A stretch of DNA of 64,000 nucleotides from Lichenicola sp964247735 (GTDB taxonomy: Bacteria; Pseudomonadota; Alphaproteobacteria; Acetobacterales; Acetobacteraceae): positions 6,211 through 70,210 of the forward strand of contig CAXTVS010000013.1 in the NCBI GenBank assembly GCA_964247735.1, in the 5' to 3' direction. The first letter of the stretch is position 1. Each line of letters starts with the position of its first letter. Positions 34,530 to 42,845 of the stretch are shown here, one piece after another. The notes under the pieces were generated by a model. It had not been told where the DNA came from. It worked only from the letters and a program-made list of their open reading frames with translations, and did not search any database. A program made the position numbers and the translations under genes.

Positions 34530-35314
34530 CCGGCCGCGACGGCGGCGCCGCACTGGCGCCGATCGGCAACAGCCCGGTCGTGATCCTGGTACGGCCGCAG
34601 CTGGCGGAGAACGTCGGCAGCGTCGCCCGCGCCATGGCCAATGGCGGTCTGTTCCACCTCCGTCTGGTGGCTCCGCGCGACGGCTGGCCGCAGGAACGCG
34701 CCTGGCGCGCTGCCTCCGGTGCGGACCGGATCCTGGACCAGGCGACCGTGCACCCGGACGTCGACCACGCGGTATCCGACCTGCACCACGTGTTCGCCAC
34801 CTGTCCGCGCCCGCGGCACGTGGTCAAGCCGGTGCTGACCGCGCGGGGCGGGGCAGCGGAGATGCGCGAGATCGCCGGCCGGGCCCTGTGCGTCGGCATC
34901 CTGTTCGGCCCCGAGCGCGCCGGGCTCGACAGCGACGACATGGCGCGTGCCGACGCGCTGATCCGCTACCCGCTCAACCCGGGCTTCTCCTCGCTCAACC
35001 TGGCCCAGGCGGTGATGATCATGGCCTACGAGTGGTGGCTGGCGGCCGACGACACGGCCCCGCGCACGCTGATGACCAACGAGACCCGCGTCGCCAGCAA
35101 GGGGGAGCTGGAGAACTTCATGGGCCACCTGGTCCGCGAGCTCGACGCCTGCGGCTTCCTGCGCAACCTGCCCAAGCGGCCCGGCATGGTGCGCAACCTC
35201 CGCCACTTCTTCGAGCGCGGCGAGGTGACCCAGCAGGAGCTGCGCACGCTGCACGGGGTGGTCACCGAGCTGGCACTGGGCCGGCGGCTGCGCGGGCGCG
35301 ACGAGGGCGGCTGA
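34526..35314 (+). CDS. trmJ: tRNA (cytidine/uridine-2'-O-)-methyltransferase TrmJ
   Basis: A 262-residue SPOUT-class methyltransferase that modifies position 32 of certain tRNAs using S-adenosylmethionine. The N-terminal RPQLAENVGSVARAMANGG holds the conserved Asn/Arg of the family. FGPERAGLDSDDMARAD and YPLNPGFSSLNLAQAVMIMAYE form the SAM-binding trefoil knot, and a helical C-terminal region (about residues 180-250) matches TrmJ rather than TrmL. Its GTG start overlaps the cysS stop (GTGA), pairing a tRNA charging and a tRNA modification gene. Confidence 0.88.
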   Translation: MTGRDGGAALAPIGNSPVVILVRPQLAENVGSVARAMANGGLFHLRLVAPRDGWPQERAWRAASGADRILDQATVHPDVDHAVSDLHHVFATCPRPRHVVKPVLTARGGAAEMREIAGRALCVGILFGPERAGLDSDDMARADALIRYPLNPGFSSLNLAQAVMIMAYEWWLAADDTAPRTLMTNETRVASKGELENFMGHLVRELDACGFLRNLPKRPGMVRNLRHFFERGEVTQQELRTLHGVVTELALGRRLRGRDEGG

Positions 35315-35330
35315 GGCCTCCGCCTACCGG

Positions 35331-35359
35331 TTGACTCGGCGACCGGCCGCTCCTATACG
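35331..35359 (+). promoter_or_regulatory. Sigma-70 type promoter of rpsD
   Basis: TTGACT and TATACG are separated by exactly 17 bases, a near-consensus housekeeping promoter just after the trmJ stop. It implies a 5' leader of about 170 bases before the rpsD GTG start. Confidence 0.75.
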
Positions 35360-35392
35360 CGCCGGCTACTGCCGGAAACGTGGACGGTCCGG

Positions 35393-35414
35393 CCGGCCTC
35401 GCTTGCGAGGCCGG
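35393..35414 (+). promoter_or_regulatory. Leader hairpin in the rpsD 5' untranslated region
   Basis: Perfect ten-base arms CCGGCCTCGC and GCGAGGCCGG flank TT (in RNA, eight paired bases with a six-base loop are more realistic). It lies about 30 bases after the expected transcription start and 122 bases before the gene. Ribosomal protein S4 represses its own mRNA in several bacteria, so a regulatory role is plausible but not shown. Confidence 0.5.
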
Positions 35415-35535
35415 TAACACGGAACGCGCCCGCCTCGACCTCCGGGTCCGGGCCTACCGGTGCAACAAGCGGATCAAGGCGGCGGGCCGACGGCCTGGAC
35501 GCGCACCGCATAGAAATGTCGAAAGGAGTGCGCTC

Positions 35536-36153
35536 GTGACCAAGCGCCTCGAGAGCAAGTACAAGATCAACCGCCGGCTCGGCGTCAACCTGTGGGGCAG
35601 GGCCAAGTCGCCGATCAACAAGCGCGAGTACGGTCCCGGCCAGCACGGCCAGCGGCGCAAGCAGAAGCCGTCCGACTTCTCCGTGCAGCTGATGGCCAAG
35701 CAGAAGCTCAAGGGCTACTACGGCAACATCAGCGAGAAGCAGTTCCGCAAGTACTACGACGAGGCGGTGCGCCGTAAGGGCGACACCTCGGAGAACCTGG
35801 TGGACCTGCTGGAGCGCCGGCTGGACGCGGTGATCTACCGCCTCAAGTTCGCGATGACCCCGTTCGCCGCGCGCCAGTTCGTCAACCACGGCCACGTGAC
35901 GGTCAACGGTCGCAAGGTGAACATCCCCTCCTTCCTGGTCCGCGACGGCGACACCATCGAGGTGCGGGAGAAGAGCAAGCAGCTGGCCGTGGTGCTGGAT
36001 GCCGCGCAGAGCGGCGAGCGCGACGTGCCGGAATATCTCGAGGTCGATCACCGCGCGATGAAGGGGCGGTTCCAGCGCAGCCCGAAGCTGTCGGACGTTC
36101 CGTATCCGGTGACCATGGAGCCGAACCTGGTCGTCGAGTTCTATTCGCGCTGA
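35536..36153 (+). CDS. rpsD: 30S ribosomal protein S4
   Basis: A 205-residue S4, the primary 16S rRNA-binding protein that starts 30S assembly. Family marks are the basic N-terminus TKRLESKYKINRRLGVNLWG, GQHGQRRKQKPSDF, and the S4 RNA-binding domain (LERRLDAVIYRLKFA to VNGRKVNIPSFLVRDGD). It starts at a GTG with AAAGGAG nine bases upstream; longer in-frame extensions would run through the promoter and leader. It stands alone with its own promoter, unlike the alpha operon of enterobacteria. Confidence 0.97.
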   Translation: MTKRLESKYKINRRLGVNLWGRAKSPINKREYGPGQHGQRRKQKPSDFSVQLMAKQKLKGYYGNISEKQFRKYYDEAVRRKGDTSENLVDLLERRLDAVIYRLKFAMTPFAARQFVNHGHVTVNGRKVNIPSFLVRDGDTIEVREKSKQLAVVLDAAQSGERDVPEYLEVDHRAMKGRFQRSPKLSDVPYPVTMEPNLVVEFYSR

Positions 36154-36160
36154 TGCTTCT

Positions 36161-36254
36161 TGCAGGAGGCGCTGCCTCCTGCACCTCCGCCAGAGGGCAG
36201 TCGCCCTTTGGACACCCGATTGATGAAACCATGGGTTCGAAGGGCGGCGCCCTT
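36161..36254. repeat. Intergenic multi-hairpin element between rpsD and prfC
   Basis: Three inverted repeats follow one another. At 36161-36183 perfect ten-base arms TGCAGGAGGC and GCCTCCTGCA flank GCT. At 36190-36211 CCAGAGGGC and GCCCTTTGG flank four bases with one wobble. At 36240-36254 AAGGGC and GCCCTT flank GGC. This layout resembles short palindromic repeats dispersed in intergenic regions of Acetobacteraceae. The first hairpin starts eight bases after the rpsD stop and may also terminate it. Only one copy is in this window, so repeat status rests on recall. Confidence 0.55.
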
Positions 36255-36286
36255 GGCGGGATCGGGCCGCGAAGCGGACCGATGGG

Positions 36287-37834
36287 GTGGAACCCCTGAC
36301 CTTGTCCGACCTTCAGTCCGAAATCTCCCGCCGACGCACCTTCGCGATCATCTCGCATCCGGACGCCGGCAAGACCACGCTGACCGAGCGCCTGCTTCGC
36401 GCCGGCGGCGCGATCCAGCTCGCCGGCAACGTGCGCGCCAAAGGCGAGCGCCGGCGCACCCGCTCCGACTGGATGGGCATCGAGCGCGACCGCGGAATCT
36501 CCGTCGTCACCTCGGTGATGACGTTCGAGTACGGCGGCTGCATTTTCAACCTGCTCGACACCCCCGGCCACGAGGATTTCTCTGAAGACACCTACCGCAC
36601 CCTGACCGCGGTAGATTCGGCGGTAATGGTGATCGACGCCGCCAAGGGGATCGAGGAGCGCACGCGCAAGCTGTTCGAGATCTGCCGCCTGCGCGACATC
36701 CCGATCATCACCTTCGTCAACAAGATGGACCGTGAGGCTCAGGACCCGTTCGCCCTGCTCGACGAGGTGTCCCAGGCGCTGGCGCTCGACACCGCGCCGG
36801 CGACCTGGCCGATCGGCCGCGCCGCCAGCTTTGCCGGCACCTATGACCTGCGGGCGAGAAAGGTGCACTGCGCGACCGAACTGGCCCAGTCCGACCCACG
36901 CATGATCGCGCTCGGCGAGGAACTCGAGCTGGTGCAGGCAGCACTTCCCGAATGGGACCGCGAGGGCTTCGACGCCGGCCACCTGACCCCGGTGTTCTTC
37001 GGCAGCGCCATGCGCGAGATCGGCGTGACTGACCTGCTCGATGCGCTGGTGAGCTTCGGGCCCGCCCCGCGCGCCCAGGCGACGGACGGCCGCATCGTGC
37101 AGGCGGACGAGCCGGCGATGACCGCGCTGATCTTCAAGATCCAGGCCAACATGGACCCGAACCACCGCGACCGGATGGCATTCGCCCGTGTCTGCTCCGG
37201 CCGGCTCGCACGCGGCATGCGGGTCAAGCACGTGCGCTCGGCCAAGCAGTTCGCGCTGCATACGCCGCAGTTCTTCTTCGCCCGCGACCGGCAACTGGCC
37301 GAGGAAGCGTTTGCCGGCGACGTGGTCGGCATTCCCAACCACGGCACGCTGCGCATCGGTGACACGCTGACCGAGGGCGAGGACATCCGCTTCACCGGGG
37401 TGCCGCACTTCGCGCCCGAGATCCTGCGCCGGGTGCGCCTCGACGACGCGATGAAGGCGAAGAAGCTGCGGTCCGCGCTGCAGGAGCTGGCGGAGGAGGG
37501 GGTGGTGCAGCTGTTCCGCCCGCAAGATGGCAGCCCGCCGATCGTCGGCGTGGTCGGCACGCTGCAGCTCGACGTGCTGCAGGCGCGGCTGTCCGGCGAG
37601 TACGGCGTGACCATCGGCTTCGAAAGCACGCCTTACTCCCTGGCGCGCTGGGTCGACGGCGACCGGACGCGGCTGGCGGGCTTCGTCGCCACCAACCGCG
37701 CTGCAATGGCGGACGACATGGATGGTGCCCCGGTGTTCCTGGCCAGTTCGGCGTTCATGATGCGACGCACCGCCGACATGAACAGCGGACTTCACTTCTT
37801 TGACATCAAGCAGATCGGCACCGATCCAGGCTGA
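36287..37834 (+). CDS. prfC: Peptide chain release factor 3
   Basis: A 515-residue translational GTPase that removes RF1 and RF2 from the ribosome after termination. GTPase motifs are FAIISHPDAGKTTLTE (P-loop), DTPGHEDFSEDTYR (G3), and TFVNKMDREAQ (G4). The tail includes the RF3 C-terminal domain (for example ARWVDGDRTRLAGFVATNRAAM). A GTG at 36287 is annotated; a TTG five codons later is an equally plausible start. Its length is close to the 529 residues of the enterobacterial protein. The upstream region carries the hairpin element. Confidence 0.93.
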   Translation: MEPLTLSDLQSEISRRRTFAIISHPDAGKTTLTERLLRAGGAIQLAGNVRAKGERRRTRSDWMGIERDRGISVVTSVMTFEYGGCIFNLLDTPGHEDFSEDTYRTLTAVDSAVMVIDAAKGIEERTRKLFEICRLRDIPIITFVNKMDREAQDPFALLDEVSQALALDTAPATWPIGRAASFAGTYDLRARKVHCATELAQSDPRMIALGEELELVQAALPEWDREGFDAGHLTPVFFGSAMREIGVTDLLDALVSFGPAPRAQATDGRIVQADEPAMTALIFKIQANMDPNHRDRMAFARVCSGRLARGMRVKHVRSAKQFALHTPQFFFARDRQLAEEAFAGDVVGIPNHGTLRIGDTLTEGEDIRFTGVPHFAPEILRRVRLDDAMKAKKLRSALQELAEEGVVQLFRPQDGSPPIVGVVGTLQLDVLQARLSGEYGVTIGFESTPYSLARWVDGDRTRLAGFVATNRAAMADDMDGAPVFLASSAFMMRRTADMNSGLHFFDIKQIGTDPG

Positions 37835-37981
37835 CTTCCGCCGTCCGCCTGTAACGACTTTTTACCGATCTTTAACGTTCGTCTTTTAGCAATGGCAGCT
37901 GTCGCTGGCAGCGGTCCGGGCGCTCAAGCCTGATCCCCTGTCGACTCGAAACAGCTTGTTCAAGCCAGCAGGACGAACCTC

Positions 37982-39841
37982 ATGAGCACGCAAGACACCA
38001 GCGTCGAGATCACCGGAGCCGGTTCCGCGACCGTCATCAGCGGGCAGCAGGGAGCGCTCTTCCCCGACCTGGTCGTGACGAGCGGTGACGGGTCCGACGT
38101 GTCCGTGACGCTGCTGCTTCCTGCCTCCGAGGGGACTCTGTCGATCGCCGGCGTGCCGGCGGACGTCGCGGCAACGCTGATCCAGCGTCCGGACGTGTCC
38201 ACCAGCGCCCTGCTGATGAGCGGCACCACGGCGCAGGTACAGGCGGCGCTGTCGGAGGTGATGCTGACGCCTACTTCCGGTCTCACGGCCTCGTCGTCCG
38301 GCAGCTACCAGCTGATCCTGTCCAACGACGCGCAACGCAGCTTCGTCACCGGCAGCCTGACGATCGCGGCGGCACCGGTGGTGGTGGCGCCGGTCGTGGT
38401 CACGCCTCCCGTCATCCCGGCCCCGGTCACGCCGACGCCGGCCGCGCCTGCCTACGTGCAGACCGGTTCCAGCTACGCCGTCAGCAGCGACGCGTCGCAG
38501 GCGGCGGTCATCGATGCCGGCACCACCGCCTCGACCGTCACCGGGGGTGCTGCCTCCCTCGACTTCACCGGAGGCAACGCGACGCTGTACCTCAGCGGGA
38601 CCGGCAGCACGACGGTGCATAGCGAGGGCGGCAACACCGTCTGGGTGGGAGCCGCGCCGCTCAGCTACGTCAGCGGCGGCGACAGCACGTTCCAGGTCAG
38701 CAGCGGCAGCATCGACATCAGCGGCGGCGCCGCCAGCGACAACAACATGATCGTGCTCGCCGCCACCGGCACCGGCAATGTCGACGTCACCACCTCCGGC
38801 CCGTCCGCCACCGTGCTGTTCGGCGGCCCGTCCTCGCTGCACTACACCGGCGGCAACGCCACCGTTGTCCTGAACGGTGCCGGCATGACCGGCAGCGTTG
38901 TCGTGGACAGCACCGGCGGCAACACCGTGTGGGCCGGCGCCGGCGACCTCACGTACAACTCCGGCGGCACCAGCTCGCTGATCCTGTCGACTGGCGCCAC
39001 CACCGTCACCGGCGGCGCTGCGGGCTCCGCCACCAGCATCTCGATGGGCAGCGGCATCCTGGACTATGACGGCAGCGCCGGCACCGCCACCGTGCATGGC
39101 GGCGCCGGCATGGCCTCCGTGATGGGCGGCAGCGGCGCGCTGAGCGTCGACGGCGGCAACAGCGTGGTCACCCTCACCACCGGCAGCGCCACCGTGACCG
39201 GCGGCGGTGCCGGCACCGACAACGTCGTCTACAACGGCAGCGGCGACGTGGTCTTCCAGGGCTCGGCCGGCGCTGCGGTCGTCACCGGCGGCACCGGCTC
39301 GGACACGGTGCATGCCGGCTCCGGCGGCGGCTGGTTCGGCGCCGGCTCCGGCGGCAACAGCTACCTGCAGGCCAGTGGCGGCGCCACCTTCCTGCAGGGT
39401 GCTGCCAACGGCGACGTGCTGGTCGGCGCGGCCGGGGGATCCACCTGGATGCAGGCCGGCGCCGGCAACGAGACCCTGCTCGGCGGCAACAGCTCGGGCA
39501 TGGTCACCATGCAGCTCGGCACCGGCTCGGACCACGTGGTGCTGTCCGCCGGCGACAGCGCCATCACCACCGGCAGCGGCACCGCCAGCATCTCCGGCGG
39601 CGGCGGCACCGAGCTGCTCGACATCGCTTCCAACGGCGGCGCCACCCTGTTCTCGTCGGGCAGGACGGACCAGGCCACCATCAACGGCTTCCGGTTCGGC
39701 ACCGACCATCTCGCCCTGTCCGGCACCTCCGTGACCGGCCTCATCCATTCGAGGGCCGGCACCGTCATCGACCTGTCGGGCGGCGGTTCGATCACCTTGA
39801 ACGCCGTTCACGTCACCAACATGGATGGGCTGCTCGGCTAG
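37982..39841 (+). CDS. Glycine-rich beta-helix repeat protein, putative adhesin or type I-secreted surface protein
   Basis: A 619-residue protein with no cysteine and extreme Gly/Ser/Thr/Ala content. Residues 1-130 form an N-terminal module, followed by a Val/Pro linker (about 130-156, VAPVVVTPPVIPAPVTPTPA). The rest is a repeat region: TGGNATLYL near residue 196 and TGGNATVVL near 289 start units about 93 residues long, each with GGNTVWxGA and ending in SGGA or TGGA. The C-terminal 120 residues (GTGSDHVVLSAGDSAI, GFRFGTDHLALSGTSVTGL) resemble the ends of RTX-like proteins, though the nonapeptide GGxGxDxUx is not well formed. No signal peptide is visible. A strong hairpin follows the stop. 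Confidence 0.7.
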   Translation: MSTQDTSVEITGAGSATVISGQQGALFPDLVVTSGDGSDVSVTLLLPASEGTLSIAGVPADVAATLIQRPDVSTSALLMSGTTAQVQAALSEVMLTPTSGLTASSSGSYQLILSNDAQRSFVTGSLTIAAAPVVVAPVVVTPPVIPAPVTPTPAAPAYVQTGSSYAVSSDASQAAVIDAGTTASTVTGGAASLDFTGGNATLYLSGTGSTTVHSEGGNTVWVGAAPLSYVSGGDSTFQVSSGSIDISGGAASDNNMIVLAATGTGNVDVTTSGPSATVLFGGPSSLHYTGGNATVVLNGAGMTGSVVVDSTGGNTVWAGAGDLTYNSGGTSSLILSTGATTVTGGAAGSATSISMGSGILDYDGSAGTATVHGGAGMASVMGGSGALSVDGGNSVVTLTTGSATVTGGGAGTDNVVYNGSGDVVFQGSAGAAVVTGGTGSDTVHAGSGGGWFGAGSGGNSYLQASGGATFLQGAANGDVLVGAAGGSTWMQAGAGNETLLGGNSSGMVTMQLGTGSDHVVLSAGDSAITTGSGTASISGGGGTELLDIASNGGATLFSSGRTDQATINGFRFGTDHLALSGTSVTGLIHSRAGTVIDLSGGGSITLNAVHVTNMDGLLG

Positions 39842-39855
39842 GATCATCCGGAAGC

Positions 39856-39887
39856 TTTCCTCCGGCCGTGATGGCGGCCGGAGGAAA
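39856..39887 (+). terminator. Strong hairpin after the glycine-rich repeat gene
   Basis: Perfect 13-base arms TTTCCTCCGGCCG and CGGCCGGAGGAAA flank a six-base loop, beginning 15 bases after the stop codon. No T tract follows on the plus strand. It is the longest perfect inverted repeat I found in the window and most likely acts as a transcription terminator. Confidence 0.65.
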
Positions 39888-39939
39888 CACGTCCCGCCAT
39901 CTGCCGTTGTTGCTGCACCACATCGTGCAGGAGACGCAG

Positions 39940-40485
39940 ATGCCCGACATCACCGGACGCAGGATTGCCGTGCTGGCGACCGACGGGGTCGAGGAAGTGG
40001 AGCTGACAAGGCCGGTCGAGGCGCTGCGTGAGGCCGGGGCCGAGATCACCCTGGTGTCGCTCAAGGCCGGGCAAATCCAGGCGATGAACGAGGACGTGAA
40101 CCCGGCCGGCAAGCATCGGGTCGACCTGCCCGTCGCCGAGGCCGATGCCGGATCGTTCGACGGCCTGCTTCTGCCGGGCGGCACCACCAATCCGGACAAG
40201 CTGCGCCTGGACGAGGATGCGGTCAGCTTCGTGAAGGGCTTCGTGTCGGCGGCCAAGCCGATCGCGGCCATCTGTCATGGTCCATGGATGCTGATCAATG
40301 CCGGCGGCGTCGCCGGACACACCATGACCTCCTGGCCGTCGCTGCAGACCGATCTCCGCAACGCCGGTGCCACCTGGGTCGACGAGACGGTGGTCAGGGA
40401 CGGCAAGCTGGTGACCTCGCGCAATCCGAAGGACCTGCCCGCCTTCTGCGAAGCGATCATCGCCTTGTTCGCCGAGGCCGTCTGA
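39940..40485 (+). CDS. DJ-1/PfpI-family protein (type 1 glutamine amidotransferase-like)
   Basis: A 181-residue cytoplasmic protein of the PfpI/YhbO group, described as deglycases or stress-protective hydrolases. The nucleophile elbow is PIAAICHGPWMLINAG with cysteine followed by histidine; the conserved early acid is in DGVEEVELTRPVEAL. GLLLPGGTTNPDKLR completes the oxyanion region. The start at 39940 is preceded by CAGGAGACG; a longer in-frame reading would run into the hairpin. The stop overlaps the left arm of a terminator-like palindrome shared with the convergent gene. Confidence 0.9.
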   Translation: MPDITGRRIAVLATDGVEEVELTRPVEALREAGAEITLVSLKAGQIQAMNEDVNPAGKHRVDLPVAEADAGSFDGLLLPGGTTNPDKLRLDEDAVSFVKGFVSAAKPIAAICHGPWMLINAGGVAGHTMTSWPSLQTDLRNAGATWVDETVVRDGKLVTSRNPKDLPAFCEAIIALFAEAV

Positions 40486-40501
40486 CCGGAGGGCTCCGGT
40501 C
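40484..40501. terminator. Short hairpin between convergent pfpI-like and Nudix genes
   Basis: Arms GACCGGAG and CTCCGGTC are perfect eight-base repeats around GG and fill the entire 16-base gap between the two stop codons. Probably a shared, bidirectional terminator, without a T tract. Confidence 0.5.
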
Positions 40502-41239
40502 TCAGCCGTTCCAGAAGCCCATCAGGATCCGGGCCGACGGCAGCAGCATCGGCTCGCCTTCCGACAGCAGCCGCGCAACGGCATCCGGTGTGACCACGCG
40601 GAGCGCATCATACTCGTCATTTCCTGCGTGCACCCGTCGCGCCTCGATGGTCGCGAACGACAGGGTCGTTCGAAGTAGGAAGCCGACGTCGACGACATGG
40701 GTACCGGCATGCTCGATCGCCACCACCGCACGGACGTCCTCGACTTCCGCCGGTTGCAGACCGAGTTCCTCGTCCAGTTCCGCCAGTAGCTGGCTGGTCA
40801 GGTCGATCGTGTCCAGCCCGTTCCGCGCCTCGACATTGCCGGCCGGTGGCGACTGCCAGAAGCCTGGCAGGTACATCGCACCGCTATGACGCCGCCCCAG
40901 GACCAGTCCGTCCCGGCATTCGATCAGGCCATTCACCGCCAGCGCACGGATCTGCAGCCGGTCGAACAGGTCCGGATGCCGCATCTGTGCCAGCACGCGC
41001 CGGTATTCGGTCCAGTGGCCGTCGATGCGGTCCGGTGCGATCGTGTCGGCGCAGAACACCCGACCGTTGAACAGGCCTGGCCGCCCGGCGCATTCCGCGG
41101 CCCAGAGTGCGTTGATCCTCGCATCCAGATCCGGCGGCAGCTCCGCCATCGCCCGAGCGACCACGAGTGCAACATCCGTCCGCAGCGCGACGCTCCGCCA
41201 GCCGGAACCCGGATCCGCCACGCAATCCGTTTCGATCAA
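40502..41239 (-). CDS. Nudix-domain hydrolase, coupled to zwf
   Basis: A 245-residue protein with a Nudix fold in its second half. The box reads LLAELDEELGL, matching the REUxEExGU part of the motif, with the conserved glycine region in SPPAGNVEARNG upstream. Nudix enzymes cleave nucleoside diphosphate derivatives. The first 100 residues (VALRTDVALVVARAMAELPP, INALWAAECAGRPGLFNGRVFCAD) resemble the lead domain of Nudix proteins that hydrolyse larger substrates, but I cannot name a substrate. I infer a TTG start overlapping the zwf stop as TTGA; the next ATG is about 30 codons later, so the N-terminus is uncertain. Confidence 0.72.
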   Translation of the reverse strand: MIETDCVADPGSGWRSVALRTDVALVVARAMAELPPDLDARINALWAAECAGRPGLFNGRVFCADTIAPDRIDGHWTEYRRVLAQMRHPDLFDRLQIRALAVNGLIECRDGLVLGRRHSGAMYLPGFWQSPPAGNVEARNGLDTIDLTSQLLAELDEELGLQPAEVEDVRAVVAIEHAGTHVVDVGFLLRTTLSFATIEARRVHAGNDEYDALRVVTPDAVARLLSEGEPMLLPSARILMGFWNG

Positions 41240-42711
41240 CCCATCTGCTCGTGCCAACTGTGGCCGGTGACGCGGATCAGCGTGCGGGCCGCTTCCGGAC
41301 CCCAGGTGCCGGCGCTGTAATGGTGCAGCGTGCCCGGGTGGCTCTTCCACGCCTTCAGGATCGGCTCGACCCAGGTCCAGGCCGCTTCCACCTCGTCGCG
41401 GCGCATGAACAGCACCGGGTCGCCTCGCACCGTGTCCATCAGCAGCCGCTCGTAGGCGTCGGGATAGCGTGCGCCGAACGCCTGCTCGAACGAGACGTCG
41501 ATGTTGGCCGGGCGCAGGTTCATGCCGTCGCCGCCCGGCACCTTGTTCATCACCGACAGCTGGATGCCTTCCTCCGGCTGCAGCCGGATGATCAGGCGGT
41601 TCGCTTCCAGCCGGGTTGGGAAGATCGACCACGGCGTTTCGCGGAACTGCACCACGATCTCGCTGACCTTGGCCGGCAGGCGCTTGCCCGAGCGCAGGTA
41701 GAACGGCACCTTGCCCCAGCGCCAGCTGTGCACCTCCGCCTTGATGGCGATGAAGGTCTCGGTGTCGCTCTGCCGGCCCTCGCCGAGCTCCTCCAGGTAG
41801 GCCGGCACGATCTCGTGGCCGACCTGGCCGCGCCCGTACTGGCCGCGCACCGCGACGTGGGCGACGTCGGCCTCGGTGACCGGCTTGAGGGCCCGCAACA
41901 CCTTGAGCTTCTCGTTGCGCAGGTCGTCCGCTTCCAGCGAGCCTGGCGGCTCCATCGCCACCAGGCACATCACCTGCAACAGGTGGTTCTGGATCATGTC
42001 GCGCAACGCGCCGGAGTTATCGTAGTAGTCGCCGCGCCCCTCGACGCCCACGGTCTCGGCCGCGGTGATCTGCACGTGGTCGATCGCGTCCGCGCTCCAG
42101 ATCCGCTCGAACACCGGGTTGGCGAAGCGCAGCGCGATCAGGTTCTGCACCGTCTCCTTGCCGAGGTAGTGGTCGATCCGGAAGATCTTCTTCTCGTCGA
42201 AGTAGCGGCCGACCTCGTCGTTGATGCGGCGTGCGGAGCCGAGGTCGTGGCCGATCGGCTTCTCCAGCACGATCCGGGCCGCCTCGGTCACCAGCCCCTT
42301 CGCGGACAGGTTCTCGCAGATCGGCCCGTAAAGCTCGGGCGACGTCGCCAGGTAGAACACCCGGATCCTGTCGCGCACCTCGTCGCCGAACAGCCGCAGC
42401 AGGTTCTCCCAGCTGCTCGCCGCCTCGGCGCCGTTGACGCTGGCGTAATACACCATGTCGAGGAACTGCCCGATCAGCGCGTCGTCGAGCGCGTCGGCCT
42501 TTACGAAGCGACGCAGCGCCTTGTCCGCACGGCCGCGGTAGTCGTCGTCCGACAGCTGCGACCGCGCCGCGCCGATGATGCGCGAGTCTGGCGGGATCTG
42601 CTTGTCGCGGAACCGGTGGTACAGCGCCGGCAACAGCTTGCGCATGGTCAGATCTCCGGTCGCACCGAAGACGATGTAGTCGAAGCTGTCCACCGTGCTC
42701 ATCGCTGGCAT
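41236..42711 (-). CDS. zwf: Glucose-6-phosphate 1-dehydrogenase
   Basis: A 491-residue enzyme that oxidises glucose 6-phosphate to 6-phosphogluconolactone with NADP+, opening the pentose phosphate and Entner-Doudoroff routes. Seen are the coenzyme site VFGATGDLTMRKLLPALY and the active-site RIDHYLGKETVQN with its lysine and histidine. VLEKPIGHDL carries the conserved Lys-Pro. The start at 42711 has AGGGAG eight bases upstream; a second ATG three codons on is less well spaced. Neither pgl nor gnd is adjacent. The Nudix gene overlaps its stop. Confidence 0.95.
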   Translation of the reverse strand: MPAMSTVDSFDYIVFGATGDLTMRKLLPALYHRFRDKQIPPDSRIIGAARSQLSDDDYRGRADKALRRFVKADALDDALIGQFLDMVYYASVNGAEAASSWENLLRLFGDEVRDRIRVFYLATSPELYGPICENLSAKGLVTEAARIVLEKPIGHDLGSARRINDEVGRYFDEKKIFRIDHYLGKETVQNLIALRFANPVFERIWSADAIDHVQITAAETVGVEGRGDYYDNSGALRDMIQNHLLQVMCLVAMEPPGSLEADDLRNEKLKVLRALKPVTEADVAHVAVRGQYGRGQVGHEIVPAYLEELGEGRQSDTETFIAIKAEVHSWRWGKVPFYLRSGKRLPAKVSEIVVQFRETPWSIFPTRLEANRLIIRLQPEEGIQLSVMNKVPGGDGMNLRPANIDVSFEQAFGARYPDAYERLLMDTVRGDPVLFMRRDEVEAAWTWVEPILKAWKSHPGTLHHYSAGTWGPEAARTLIRVTGHSWHEQMG

Positions 42712-42845
42712 CCAATCGGCTCCCTGCTGTCCGTCCCGGCGTGACGAAACGCGGGCATTGTCATTGACCGGGCGCGTCCTGCCAAGGTAAGCCCCGCGGC
42801 CTTGGCGGTCGATCGGGACCGATGGCGTGGCGGGGGCAAGGGATC

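Noticed and set aside
38500..39700. Possible CRISPR or tandem DNA repeats
   Set aside because: The periodicity comes from repeated protein units with variable DNA; spacing and sequence do not fit repeats with unique spacers.
40502..41968. A 488-codon minus-strand frame extending the Nudix gene into zwf
   Set aside because: The added part is an out-of-frame reading of zwf; the Nudix-like protein begins only after the zwf stop.
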